The notes below the pieces were generated by a model that was given only the letters and a program-made list of their open reading frames with translations, did no database searches and was not told the DNA's origin. From assembly GCF_020382885.2 (NCBI RefSeq), contig NC_058493.1, forward strand, positions 27,906,999-27,970,998: a stretch of 64,000 nucleotides of DNA. Reading direction: 5' to 3'. Source of the DNA: Scatophagus argus. Lineage: Eukaryota > Chordata > Actinopteri > Scatophagidae. Positions 49,476 through 62,200 of this stretch are shown here, in pieces; position 1 is the first letter of the stretch; every line of letters begins with the position of its first letter. A program made the position numbers and the translations under genes.

Positions 49476-51244
49476 TGTTGAGCTGTTTGGTGCTGTGCAG
49501 GTGGTGGTTGCATAGTTTCTCAGGGTTATTGAAGTGATGTTACTGTGATCAGTTTTAATGTTTCCTACCTTGGAGCAAATGAGGGTTGAAAGTTTTTGTA
49601 GATTTTAAAATGAATACCTAAGTCGAGGCTACTGTTTAAAATAAGTGACGCGATGCTGATTTGTCATCTCCATCGTTTAACAGCTCAGTGAGGTCACATG
49701 CAAGTCAGTCGTGAAGTTTCCATCCTCGGTTTGAGTTGCAGTCTCCTCCGCGAGGACAGCAGGCAGCGCAGGTTGGAGAAAAGAACAAGTGACTGTTGGA
49801 CTTTTCAATGTTTCCATTGTTTCTAGTTTGAGTGAATGTAACCGTGCCAGCAACAGTGTTTAAAGAAGTTCTGTGGCGACAGAGAGAAGCTCTTCAAAAC
49901 ACTCCATCTGCGTCTTCAAACTCAGTCACAACAGCAGATGTCAGGGTGAGGAGACTTTGCTCAGTTTCAACGTGATAAATCTTCCCTTTAGCAAATAAAT
50001 CAGTGACTCTGTAAGAAAACTAAATGCTCTCTATTACGCCAGCTGAACGAAAGCTAACTGATGTCAGAAAAACACCACGATACCCCATAAACGTAAACTG
50101 TGATGAATAGACTGAAAATACGCAAGCAGCATGTGATGCTGTGATGTGATATTTCACTTAGATTGTTGAAGTAGAAGTTGAAATACATCTTCTGTCCTCC
50201 GCAGCATCCCCATGTGTATGCAGTAAATGTATTTCAGCTCTAGTAGCATTATGGGGTAAAGCAGGTACATGGGTGGCGTCCCTGCCAATCGTCTGCCATT
50301 ATTCCACTGACCTACAGGTGGCGGTAACGTTCCAGCGAAGTGCCAGTAAACGTCGTCGTAAGCAATGCAGGTTTCGAACCTTTCAGTAAAATCAGTTCAT
50401 GTAGGGTGAGCAGACCATTCATCCTGTGCAAACAGTTAAAAATACGAGCAAGAGAGTAAAATAGTTTATTTTGAAAGTGTACAAGCAGTGACGCTAGAGG
50501 AGCTACACAATCGTCAGAGCTGAGGATGAAAGTAATCTGCACATTAAAGGACTATGACAATACAAACTGTTGCCCACCATTTTTAAATCACACTTTCCAG
50601 ACAGCCACTTATTCCCACCAAAAACAAAAATCACCCCGCACAGACGTGACGGTTGTGCTGTGTAATCCATCACAGTGGAGATGCTGTCACTTTGCGTCTG
50701 TGCTGACATCGTAGTTCACTGATCATGCAGCTTGGCAGAGCATGTGAGGAAGCGTTGGTGCCAGGAAGCCAGCGCTAATCCCAGCAAGCTAGCCTAACTA
50801 GCTTTCTGAATGGAGCACAAACACATGAATCTCCAAATATTGGATGTTGTAAAGGGTCAGATGGCTGAAACTGCCAAACAGCTAATGTTAACATGTTGAA
50901 AAATTCTACTATCAACGCTATACAACATGACGAGTGCTCATACGTCCATAGATGCCGACAATGGAAAAATGTACACGATAATTGCAGTAATATTTTAGTT
51001 TATATTTTCTAACACAAAAAGTGAGAATTGAGCTGACAAAGGTTCAGTCTGCGCTGCTGCAGGTATGTGCTGACATGAACAGAGCTTAATGGAATCTGAT
51101 AAGTGATAGTTTGTTAAAAGCCTAAAGTGTGAATCCAGAATATGAACAAGCATAATTCACTGTACACGACAAAACAGTCTTCTGGAGTCGACGTTGTGAT
51201 GTTGTTCTGTGGAGTTTGCGTTTGACTGCTCTCTTCCTGGTCCA
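49476..51244. other. intergenic, 3' flank of kcng4
   Basis: No gene is seen. Part of it downstream of 51245 on the minus strand should be the kcng4 3' UTR; I cannot fix its end. Confidence 0.35.
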
Positions 51245-54200
51245 TCAGAAAGCTGTGGATGGAAGTGTGGACTCATGACTCCTGTTTGACATCAGTCTGT
51301 CGTTGTCTTCCTTGGACGCGGACGTGTGCTCATCTGGTGACAAATCGACTTTGGACCAACTGTCCTCGGACACGGCAGCCTCTTCCTCGTCTCGCTCCTC
51401 CTTCCACAGACGCTCATACTCTTGCTTGAGCTCCTGATAAGAGCGGGAGAAGGTGTGGAAGATGGATGTGGCGGGGAACGCCATGATGAGGATGCCACTC
51501 AGGATGCTGGTCAGCGCGACTATCTGTCCGGGGATGCTGCGTGGCACCATGTCGCCGTAGCCCACCGTCGTCATAGAGATGATAGCCCACCAGTAGGAGG
51601 CCGGGATGCTGCTGAAGCTGTGGTGGGGGTGCGTGGCGGCAAACGGCGCCAGTTCGCTCTCTGCCAGGTGAACCAGAGGCGAGAAGAGGGTCACGGCCAC
51701 GCAGACGAACAGCAGCAGCAGGCCGAACTCCCTCATGCTGCGCTGCATGGTCAGACCTAAAGTCTGCAGGCCCAGAGAGTGGCGGGCCAGCCGCATGACG
51801 TACAGGATCCGCAGGGCCCGAAGCAGCCGCAGGATGAGACTCAGTTTGTCCAGATAGCCTCTGCCGGAACCCATGATGACATCCTCCTGCGACTCATCTC
51901 TGACATCGACGACCAAGGACACGTAGTACGGCAGGATGGCGATGGCGTCGATGATGTTGAGGGGACCACGAGCGAAGGCCAGCTTGCTCTGAGCGTTGAC
52001 AAATCGCAGCACGAACTCCAAGGTGAACCACGCCACACAGATGGACTCCACCACGAACATGCTGTGACACCTCTGGGAGCACTCGCCCTGCAGACACAGA
52101 GACGCACCGTGATGAAAACACACCGAGCGTCTTCAAAGGGTCAATACACCATTTTCACAGGCGAAGATCGGTTTACTCGTCACTGCTGCTCGTACTCAGC
52201 TTTGAAAACGTCTCCTGTGGCTCTGGAGAAGCTTTCTAACATTTGAGAAGGTAATTGTGATATCGTCTTCGGGGTTAAATTACACTAGAGACCTTGAATG
52301 TTAAATAAAAAGCCTGCATTACGGACTGTTGGCATGGAGAATGTGGGCATCTGTCAGGCACAGAGCGGTTTGCTGAGAGAAGCTATTCAGTTGCATTATG
52401 GAAACGCAGGACTGAGCATTTCTGCAGTTTGACATGCTGTTCCATCCATTTGTCCAAACAAATCTGCAGCGTGCGTGATAACGCCTGCCAACCTGCTGAG
52501 TTACAGGATGTCTCAGGTCAACATTTTAAATGGCTTGCAGGTATCAAAGACAGCGAACGTTGAACACAGCTGAAGCTGCAGGTGAGCGGTGGAGGTGGAG
52601 GTGGAGGTAGAGGCGGGACTATTTACAACTTAGGCATTAAATTTGGCTGCATTGCAGATTATGGAGTAAAGTCTTTCTAGCGTTTTTGCTCATGAGCTCG
52701 AACTAAAATAAAACGTTTTCTACGTGGCTGAAAACTGTTCAGGACAAAAATAAATAAATAAAACAACTCACAAATAATGACTAAAACATTAAATGTTGCA
52801 GGATGTTTTTTTGTATCAAATGTCAAAGATGCTGTATTTGAATAACCTTTAAATAAGTTGCATCGTATTGTGAACTGTGATAACTGCCCAGTTTTTCTTA
52901 ACATAGTTTCAACATGATGTTTCTCTTCAAAGTAAACCATTCACAGAAACAACACAACACTTAAATGATTTAAATACTACAGCTAATACAACATTCCATT
53001 CCAAAACTCTGTTGTAATGTGGAGTGGAAAAATCAATTTCCACTTCAGAGTCTTTGAATGACTGAATGATGGCAGAGAAGGAGAAAACAAGACCCTCTAA
53101 TGAGGACTGGTCGTCACAAATAGGCTGACAACAAAAGTCGAAATTATAACCCCGTAAAACGCAGTCTTTTCGAACTGCACACAACAAGCCACTTAATGTT
53201 TACTGACAACAAAAGCCTGAAGGGCAGGTTTCATTGAGTGTTAAAATCAATACTTTTAATCTCGAGTTCTGTGTACTGTGTTACCAGAAGAAATAAAACT
53301 CCTGACGAAACGTGAATTAAGAAGTAGTAAGCAGGAAAAGAGAGTGAACTTGACCTGAACTTTCTGATTGGCAATGTGTTTATAACTTTTTGCATATATT
53401 TGACAATTTACTGTACATATCTGCATATTATAGTGGCTAAAGCTAATGTCTATCATAACATCCACGCAGATGGAACATAATAAGTGCATTTAGTCAACTG
53501 TACAACACAATGTTACAGTTAGCTTGCTTGCTAATGCCCCCTTTTCCAAAACAGGGATAGCTTAGCATTAACAACTGTGTACAACAGACCTCAGGGTTGG
53601 TAGTCGTGTCTTTTTTAGCACCTTTTCAACATGAATAACACAAGAGCAAAAGTGTAAGATGTGAATTAAATAACTAAACAATTAAACCCTATTTGTCTTG
53701 ATTGGTGCATACATAGAACGTAAGAATGAGTAACATATAATAATAGAATGAAAAATTATATAAAATAAGTCAAATAAATATGGTAAATATGGTAAAATAA
53801 ATATGGTTATGTATCTATGATAAACAACGTCAAAAAGAAGTCCTATGGATGTCTGGTTACTGCTAAATATGAGCACGGTGGGCTGCTGTCCCTGATGTTG
53901 ATCGGCCTGTCAAGCTGAATAGAAGCTAGTTAAACCAGCTGGCCGACGTTCAGCTTCAGATGTTTGCCAGAAAAACAAAACTGAATAACAAAGCTGGTTT
54001 CCAGACTTTAAAAGGAATCTTGGCTTTGCTGATGTTTGTTCAGCCCAAATCTCATCAATAATGAAACAGATGAAAAATATTTTTTCCAGCTTCTGGACTT
54101 TACATGTGTGCGATTTGATTTTCTTGTCTTGCTTTGTCCAATTGGCTGCACACACACACACACACACACATCAGGCAGAAATCGATCCACCATCTCCAGC

Positions 54201-55647
54201 TCAGGAACATAATCACATAGTTCAGTTCTTTTCTCTGACAGTTAGTTATATAATCAATTGCACAGCCTGTCTGCCTCTGTTCACTCAGACAATAATCTAT
54301 GATTTCACAGTCACGTTAGCAAAAGCACTTTGGTCTCCTCACACCTCACTGCGTTACAGCCTGTCCTGCCTTTTTACACATCAACTAGTTACTTTGATTC
54401 ATATTCATCTATTTCTATTCATTTCATTGATTTGTTCATTTTATTTGTACAGGCCAGCTTTTATTTTATTCTCAGCAGTAATTATGGACTGTTCTCTGAA
54501 GAAAAAACAACAATTTAAATCATTATCAAATAAGATTACTGAAGATAACTTTATTGCTTCCATGTAAGGAAACAAGAATTACAATTTGCTTTGTAATTTG
54601 AGTCACGTTTTGTTTGTTATGCTACAGTGTTTTTGAGTTTAATGATGTGATTTAATGTCTTCCTCTTGTATTTAGAATTTTCTATAAAACAAGCTCTTTC
54701 CCGATCTCTGATTGTTTTAGATTAGCAGCATTTGAAGCAGTTCAGCGTATCTGAAGAAGTTGATGCACTTGTGGTTTTGGCTTGTATCCTTATGGTTGAA
54801 TGCACTCATTCTAAAACCTGAGCTAAATAAATGTAATGTATGTACTGTATGTAATGTAATGTCAGCTTTTCATTGTCTCCATACTCACCCTGGTCTCTTC
54901 ATCTCTGAGGTCCGGCATGGTGCTGATGCACAGGCTGATGACGGTGACCAGCACCATGACGACAGAGAGGCAGGCGAACATCTTCCCGGCCAGCCCTGAC
55001 TGAGGGTTTTCCACCACTTCTCGCAGCATCCAGGTCAGTCTCCGATAGCCTTTTTCAGCCCGTATGGTGCTTTTCTTTAGCATCACCCTCTTCTGCCTCC
55101 ACTCCTCTTCTTTGCGCTCTCGCTCTGCCACCTCCTCCACACGGGTGATCATGCGACGACGACAACAGCGCTCCATGTGGCCCAGGTCCACACCCCAGTA
55201 GTCAAGCTCGTCGTGCAGCGACACGGCACACAGTTCCCGAAGCAGACGCAGTTTGCCCGCAGCCAGGAAGTTGAGGATGACCCTGAAGGCTGTCGGGTTT
55301 CGGTCAAAAAAGTATTCCTTGCACGTTTCATCATAGTCGTCGCAGAGCCGTGCGATCTCCTCAGGGGTGGTGCAGAAGCGCAGCCGTCCAAGGCGACTCT
55401 GGGGGAACTGCTCCAAGGTGCTCCAAGGGAAGGTGTACCGGTTGCCCCCGACATTGATGAGAACCTGCAGGGTGTGGTCAACCACATACGAGGCCTTGGG
55501 GTCCCGAAGCAGCTGGGCTCGCTGGAAGTAAACCCCCTTTATGGTCTCGGTCTCCGGGATCTCAGTGAAGAAGCGGTCGAGGCTGCTGTCGTCACTGCTG
55601 ATCGAGTAGGTGCTGAAGTCATGGTTGGCATTACTGATGATGGGCAT
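51245..55647 (-). CDS. kcng4: Kv6.4 silent voltage-gated K+ channel subunit (two coding exons)
   Basis: Coding exons 55647-54889 and 52087-51245 on the minus strand join in phase 0, giving 533 aa. Kv6 subunits do not form channels alone; they co-assemble with Kv2 subunits at the plasma membrane and shift their gating. The N-terminal T1 assembly domain begins at QVLINVGGNRYTF (about 61) and includes LCDDYDE and the HMERCC zinc-site end. S1 is GKMFACLSVVMVLVTVISLC, S2 FVVESICVAWF, S3 PLNIIDAIAILPYYV, and S4 the arginine ladder LRLLRALRILYVMRLARHS (about 340-358). The pore has TTVGYGD at 426-432. S6 has MAFPATSIF in place of the PxP hinge of Kv1-4, the mark of silent subunits. ENPQSGL before S1 and the S4-S6 wording fit KCNG4 better than KCNG1-3. 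An in-frame TAG at 55710-55708 supports the start. The exon 1 donor is AGG/GTGAGT; the acceptor before exon 2 is TGTCTGCAG. Confidence 0.95.
52088..54888 (-). other. kcng4 intron between the coding exons
   Basis: A 2.8-kb GT-AG intron, AT-rich, with a (CA)n microsatellite at 54149-54170 and a short ggtgga run near 52588. No nested gene is seen. Confidence 0.7.
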
Positions 55648-55720
55648 GATGGCCTCGGAATGTGTGACAGGATGGAAGAGATCTTTACAGGAGCTGAGAA
55701 GGAGGTCCTACAGAGAAGCT
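55648..55720 (-). other. kcng4: 5' UTR part of the first kcng4 coding exon
   Basis: On the minus strand a good acceptor (tttactctttgtcatcag) ends at 55721, 73 nt before the ATG. The kcng4 5' UTR therefore appears spliced, with at least one non-coding exon further upstream. Confidence 0.6.
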
Positions 55721-57818
55721 CTGATGACAAAGAGTAAATAAAATAGTGAACAAATCTCTTGTACTTGTGAAACTGTCTTTTCTATGAATAAAATCTACAT
55801 TTCATATGGAGTGCCACAAGGCCTTATCCTGGGTCCTCAGCTTTATGTTAAGAGATGAGACAGAACTCTGCACAGCTGTTGATCCTGAACGCTTGAGTGC
55901 ACCTTGTAAACGACATCCCTGAAATCAAATGACGTTTGATCCAAAAATCTTCTAAATTTGACACAAAACAGAAATGCTCGTTTCAGTAGCAGTTGACCTT
56001 TTTGCAGTTAAGGCGTCCCGTGAACAGCTGGGGTCTGGCAGGGAAAAGGTTTTTTGGACTGCAGGAGTTTTTTTTGTTGCAGTACTACATTACATTATAT
56101 TCAGCTCTGTTAATCCATGCTTTCCTGTTGATTCATTCATAAACCAGTTAAGAGTTAGCATCACATTTTGTCCAGTGGGCTGTTTGAAATCTTCAATAAT
56201 GAATGTAGTTCACCAATAAAACAAAACAAAACAGATCCTGACACTCCGGTTTTAGCCCTGACACCTTTCTGTGATGGCTTCACACCCGTTCACACCTTGA
56301 TTCATGTGACTGTGACGACTCTCACATGACTGCTGTATGACCCTGAAAACTCTCACGGTGTGAACAACCCAGAGAGGTTAAAATGTCTCTGACTACAGCC
56401 TCTGTTCTGTGGACAGTCTGTCTTCAACCTGACATCCACAGGCAGGTTTTTAATGCTCACAGATCACTGATGACACGCGAAGACACACCAAAAGCTCAGA
56501 CGGTTGATTGATTTTTATAAGAACACATTTTCTCTCTTACCTCGTGGGTTTTTGTCTTGTTCCAAAAATCAGCAGCAACGTCTCTTAATTTATTAGATGT
56601 TACTGTTGCATTTAAACTGCTAAAAGACCTCAGATGTGCCCAAATTGTGTTACTCTTCCATTCCAGGTCAAAATCATTCCTCTGTTCATGTGAGTAGGAC
56701 TGAACTATGATTGAAACTATTCCATTGATAAAGATCTGCACTGATCGATACCACAACAGATGCGTTTTCTCGTTGGTGTGGTTGTTGCAGCATCTTGAAC
56801 CTTCCTGGCGGAGCTTGTCTCCACACACCAGCAGCTGTGTTGCTTGGTTTAGTTAATGCAGTAACAGTGGTACAGTACAGCACAGAATGAATGTCCAATA
56901 AAAAGAAAAGCTTCAAGAAAGATGTAGAATTACATTCACATTAAACTTCTCTGCATACTGCCTTTGAGCTCTTTAGAAAGATCTTAATTTTTCCATCAAT
57001 GAGTATCAATAAATAAACAAAATTAGCTTCCAGTATATACTGGTCAGGTCACTAAATATTTGTAGATTTTCAAAATGATCACAAATCTACATATGTTTTA
57101 TTTTGCAAAGCTTATCCGTCCCCACACCAACTTTTAGGAAATTATATAATCATAGAGATGATGGATCTACTGTGTGTCCATATTAAATAAATAAACAAAT
57201 ACATTTTCAATATAGTCATACTGGTATCTGCTACACTGACCTGCATGGAAATATAAAACAGTGACCTTCGAATGAGATTCTGCAGATTTTTATTTTTTCC
57301 ATGACATTTTTGACGACGAGATTTACGCATTAATCTGACATATTATCAAGTAAATCCAGTATTATTCTTCAGGAAAGCAGATCTTACGTTTAAAAAAGAA
57401 AAAGTATCACCATCGAAATACAAGACAATTGATGAGATGATTATATTTTGTGCCTTTATTCTGAATCTGCAAAGCTAACGTCAGTGATTAAAAGAATTCA
57501 GTAAAATGTACAAAGTTTGCCTCTTTGATGCGGTGGAATATTGTGTCAAGTAATTGAGTTTATATTTAAGCACTGAGTAAATGTACTCAGAGAGTCTTTA
57601 CACGCATTTAACTGCAAACAACAATTAGAAGAGCCGTTTAATAATTAAAGAGAAAAACCTGTTATCAAATGCCTTTCAAAGGTTATATTATATTACATTA
57701 TAGCTATCGTATTATTATTTATTACATTATTACACGTTATATTTTGCTATACGTATTTTTCCTGTGTAATAAAATGTGAGTAAAAGTTTAAAATAAACCC
57801 AATAACGGAGTGTCTCAC

Positions 57819-58110
57819 CTTAAAGGGCGCAGGTGGGCAGCCGCAGCTCTTTAATGTCTCTCTTGTCCGCCCTCAACATTCTCTCATCTGTTGCTGTAAT
57901 GAAGACGCTTCTCACCAATTAAGCCGTAATTGCATAATTGCTCTTGTCATGAAAGCGACCATCAGCCGGCTCACGCGTCAGCCCGACGAGCGGCGGGAGG
58001 CGCAGGACTCGTCTTACAGTTCACAGATCCGCTCTGAAGTTTCGGGGCTGGCGTGTGTCTGTGCACCATCACCGGTGTGCACACGTCGCCTCTCCGGCAG
58101 CTTCGGAGTT
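57819..58110 (-). other. kcng4: candidate non-coding first exon and promoter of kcng4
   Basis: A consensus donor AAG/GTGAGA on the minus strand has its last exon base at 57819. The sequence upstream (to about 58110) is GC-rich compared with its surroundings and has no TATA box. Together with the acceptor at 55721 this would give a 2.1-kb 5' UTR intron. The outer limit is a guess. Confidence 0.45.
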
Positions 58111-58273
58111 GGAGGGAATTAAATTAAAATGATTTGTTGTTCGTGCACAGCTCGCCGCTCCGTTTCCATTGGTCCCCGCAGCAGCCGAGCACAGAACAAA
58201 CGCGATTACCTAACGGCGGTGCCCTCCCGAAACCTGCTGCTGTATTCTCATCTGTGTTTGACAGCAGGGCCAT

Positions 58274-58302
58274 CATCCTCCTCCTCCTCCTCCTCCTCCT
58301 CC
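58274..58302 (+). repeat. (TCC)n microsatellite
   Basis: About nine TCC units within a longer pyrimidine-rich strand (to about 58350). The reverse strand reads as poly-Arg and is not a gene. Confidence 0.85.
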
Positions 58303-58551
58303 GCCTCCACCTCTTTACACCCTCCCCTCCCTCCACCTCCCATCTCCAGCTCCCTCTTCTTCTACACTGTAAAAAACGACGTGAAAGCAGTTCAGCCCAG
58401 AAGCAGACTACTCAGACCTGCCAAGTGAAGGCAGCAGTAGGCCCTAAACCAAACTGTGTTGTTGGGCGACCTGTAAGCAAAATGTGGGATCTGCTGTTTC
58501 AGTCACCAAAAGTAAAAGCAGCCACTCATTATGAGGCCTAATTTCTACCAG

Positions 58552-58600
58552 CGGCGGTGTCAATTTCCCCACTGTGGGATTAATAAAGGATTATCTAACA
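58552..58600 (+). repeat. retroelement 3' tail fragment
   Basis: tcaatttccccactgtggga followed by ttaataaaggattatc is a typical teleost retroelement end. A reversed relative (tcccacagtggggaaatt) lies at about 15752-15769. Confidence 0.5.
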
Positions 58601-58689
58601 TTTACTTCTAAGCAGCATTTTAATGAAGGTGATGGAGGTACAGCTAGTTTTTGTACACAGGCAGGTGGTCTATCACAGGACAGCCATGC

Positions 58690-58905
58690 TAACTGTGAGC
58701 TGCTATCAACATGCAAAATGCTAACACGCTGATGTTTAACAGGTGTAGCCCTTTTTCTTTTTTACTGTGATGTTACCTTCTTAGTTTAGCATGTTAGCAA
58801 ACATACCCAAAATAAAAATGCTAACATGCTAATATTCAGCAAGTATAACCATAAAGTCTTAATTTGGTTTGTTAAGTAGTTAGCATGTCAGGCTAACATA
58901 CTGAC
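58690..58905. repeat. dispersed repeat rich in TGCTAACATGCTAA words
   Basis: Words such as aaatgctaacacgctgatgt, tagtttagcatgttagcaaa and aaatgctaacatgctaatat belong to a common fish repeat, also present at about 22440-22560 and 44520-44780. Confidence 0.55.
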
Positions 58906-58980
58906 AATGAAAATGGCCGGCTGATGGGAAGTGCTGGAAGAAACGTGATGATGTCAAACGTTTGCAGATTAGAGCTGTCT

Positions 58981-59022
58981 GTTTGGACTGAAGAGTCTCC
59001 ATGAAGACTCTTCAGTCCAAAC
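58981..59022. repeat. perfect 18-bp hairpin
   Basis: GTTTGGACTGAAGAGTCT (58981-58998) and AGACTCTTCAGTCCAAAC (59005-59022) are exact reverse complements around the 6-nt loop ccatga. It is not part of any gene I can see. Confidence 0.8.
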
Positions 59023-59159
59023 TGGAGTCCACTGAAAAGCTTTTGTTTAAAATCAGCTAAAGCCTGATTGACAAAGTTTGTGCAGGCTGACATCCAAACG
59101 CAGAGAGGATTAATAAAAAACCACAGAAGATAAAACACAGATCCTCAGTCTGTCTGCAT

Positions 59160-59161
<2 letters not shown>

Positions 59162-59200
<39 letters not shown>
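59162..59200 (+). repeat. (CA)n microsatellite
   Basis: About 19 uninterrupted CA units. Confidence 0.95.
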
Positions 59201-59202
<2 letters not shown>

Positions 59203-62200
59203 TTATGTCACTCATGCTTTGGTTTGCTGCTTTACAAGAAGCAGGTGGTTGTTTCCATCCATCTAATAACCAATACATCAGCCGCTGTGACGGTGACATC
59301 CTCGCTTTTACCACGTGACCTCTGTAAAATAAATGTTTGCTCCGTCCAATGTGGATTTATGTCCTGTTTATTTCCTGTTTATAGTTTGTAGCACAGCGTG
59401 TGCGTTACACACAGCTTCGCTCGAGTGTTTGGGTGTGTTTTGTGTGCCTGTTTATCTTGTTTGGCTAAGTTGTGGTGAGGACTCAGTCTGTCAGTGTTTT
59501 TGCATGAAAACTTTGCGGCTCAAATTTAGTGCGTGGTATGGTGTCCGTGTTACTTCACTGAACGGCGGCAAAAGCCACAGAAACAATCACAAACTGATAA
59601 TTCAGTCACAAATTAAAGGCTGGGAGACATTAACCTCATGCCTGCTGGTTGTGTAGACTCACTTTGTGCTGAACTGTACGTGACAGCTTGGACGACAACC
59701 GACTGAACGCAGTACTGAATGTGCTGACTGTAGTGTGTACATATAGATAACAACCAGATAAATATATAACAAAGGTATTTTAAGATAAACCAATGCTGAC
59801 GCCCTCCTCGTCTGTCAGCTTGCTCTCAGGGGGGAGCAGGAAGATGATCAGTCTTGCTTGCCTCCATGTTGAATTGTGGCTGCGCTCCTCTGTAACTCCG
59901 TGGACCAGTACAATCCAGTTCATCTACGCTAAGATGAGAGTGAATTGTAATGAGACAACCTCTTGACCCTCCAGCTGATGAATATCAGGGATTACATGAT
60001 AATCCACAAGCAGGAGGGAGGCAGAGGGACAGGAAACCAGAGAGCATGCTGGGACGCTACGAGCTTGCTGGGAAATATGCTGCGAAGAATCAGTCGTGAC
60101 AGTTACTGTCCTTTCACATGTTGGAATATTTTATTATTGTCTTATTAGTACTTTTACTTAAGTAAAGGATCTGACTTTGTCCGTCACTGCATATGCTCCT
60201 ATAAAATACTTCCATACGTATATATAAAAAATCAAGTTCTGTTGTTTTTTTTATTTGTTTACTTGTCATCAAAATGTCAAAACACAGTCATTTAGGTCAT
60301 CTACGCAAGCAACCTTGCAACATTACAACTCATATTTACATTTACTTAAGTGGCGCCCCCTAGTGGTTGTGGCAAAAGAGGAAGTCGGGTGAGTAGTAAG
60401 AAGAGCAACAAAGTCCACATAGGGAGGAGGTTCAGGTGGTGGATCAACCACAGGACTCTCACCCAGGAGGCAGCTCATGTCCCATACAAACCAGATACTG
60501 ATTTATTTTAACATATGTATTTAACTTAACATACATCGTGTATATAACTTATGTAGCTGAAACATTTCTTTGAACCCAAAACATGATCTTGTCCTAAAAC
60601 TAACCAAGCAGTTTTGGTGCCTAAACTTAGCCGGATTGTGAGTATTTCACAACAGTAACGGAGTAACCACATGTTTGTTCCGTACGAATGTTGCTGCTAC
60701 CCTGGAACGGTCATGTTTGGAGAACGGCCATGCAGTGTATTTTGTTCTGGGAGACAGCACCAAATGACCAACTCTGTCATCCACAGGAGGACATGTTGGA
60801 AAACATGCACCATTTTCTAAGAGTAAACATTAAGGGAGCTTGTGAAAGTTAGCAAACTCACTCCTCATATACGTCTCCCAGCTGGTGTCAGACTATTGCC
60901 TCTAGAGGTACAAAGTGGTATTACAGACAGGACGAACCAGGGCTAGCTGGTTAGCATGCTAACCTTAGCGTAGTATATCTGTGAAACACAATACGTAGAT
61001 GTAACGTCAGTACTGGTAGTAATTTTTTGAATATTTTAAATCCTGCCCATAGCCAACTTCTGTCCCCTCACTTTCCACAGTGGATGTTTCAGTGAGAAAC
61101 CACTTCCTGTTTCAAGCAGGATCTCCCCGACTAAGGAAACATGTTTTTATTGTTTTGTTGCTGTTGGGGTGTAGTCCTCTATTCACAGAGTTTCAGAACA
61201 GTGGACCGATGAAGACGACTGCCAGCCTTTCATTTCATTTTGTTTGGAAACCTTAAGCCTCTTTTGCAACTTAATTTCCTGATGGCGCTGAGGGTTAACA
61301 TGGTTCAGTGGAATCTCTCTCACAGAAGAAATTAAACCAAACTCCTGGGGAATTGCGCTGCTCTCTTAATTTGTGCCGAATCGCCAGGGGACCCGTGCAG
61401 CAGGGCAACTGATAACTCACCCTTGATTCAGCACAAACATCCTCTCTAACACTCGTTAATTAACCCCCGCCTCAAATCCCAGCCTTATCAGTTCTACCAA
61501 AGTCTGCTTTAGAATGCTGCTGAACTGTATTTTATTAATACGGCCTGTCAGAATGAGCTTTGCTTCATTAAGCATTAAGGCTTTGTGCTCTTCCTGTCTG
61601 TCTCCTGTTTCCCATAATGGAATGAAGAACGAGAGGAAGTCCGTGGAGCGTCGATGGAGGAAACCCTCAGAAAGGAATCATATTATATAGGCCAGGTGTC
61701 CTTTTACAGTTACTGACGAGCTGCCCTCCGAGCCCCCGCCTCATCTTACAAGCTGCTTGACCCTGGACAGAAGACATCTTCACCAGAGAGCATCCTACTG
61801 TCAACAACGTGTGCCTGTCGAACGTCTTAAAGAAGAACAAAAACACTTTTCTCCTTTACCTCTTGTGGTCTTAGTGCAGGTAGTTTTGGTTTTATGTGTC
61901 AAGGCTCTGAAAGTAACCAGCACAACTTGCAGTAAATATACTTTACTCGAGTATTTCCTTATATATTTAATCATTCTTCTACTTTACTAGATTTCAGAGG
62001 GAAATATTGGACTTTTTGCTTCACTGTGTTTATCTGCCGCTGTGGATGCTGGCATCAGTGTGGTGCTGCACTGGAACCAAGTGAGGAAACCAGTTTAAAG
62101 TCATGTACACTTCATTCATGTCATGCACAGTCATGCAAGTGCCAATAAAAAGAGCTGGAATCAAAGTCAAAGTCAAAGAAAACACGTGACCCTAAAAGTT

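Noticed and set aside
51422-51760. Open frames on the plus strand across 51422-52246 and 55177-55737
   Set aside because: They are antisense shadows of the two GC-rich kcng4 coding exons.
58129-58541. Ser- and Leu-rich open frames near 58.2 kb
   Set aside because: They are produced by the (TCC)n microsatellite and flanking pyrimidine run.
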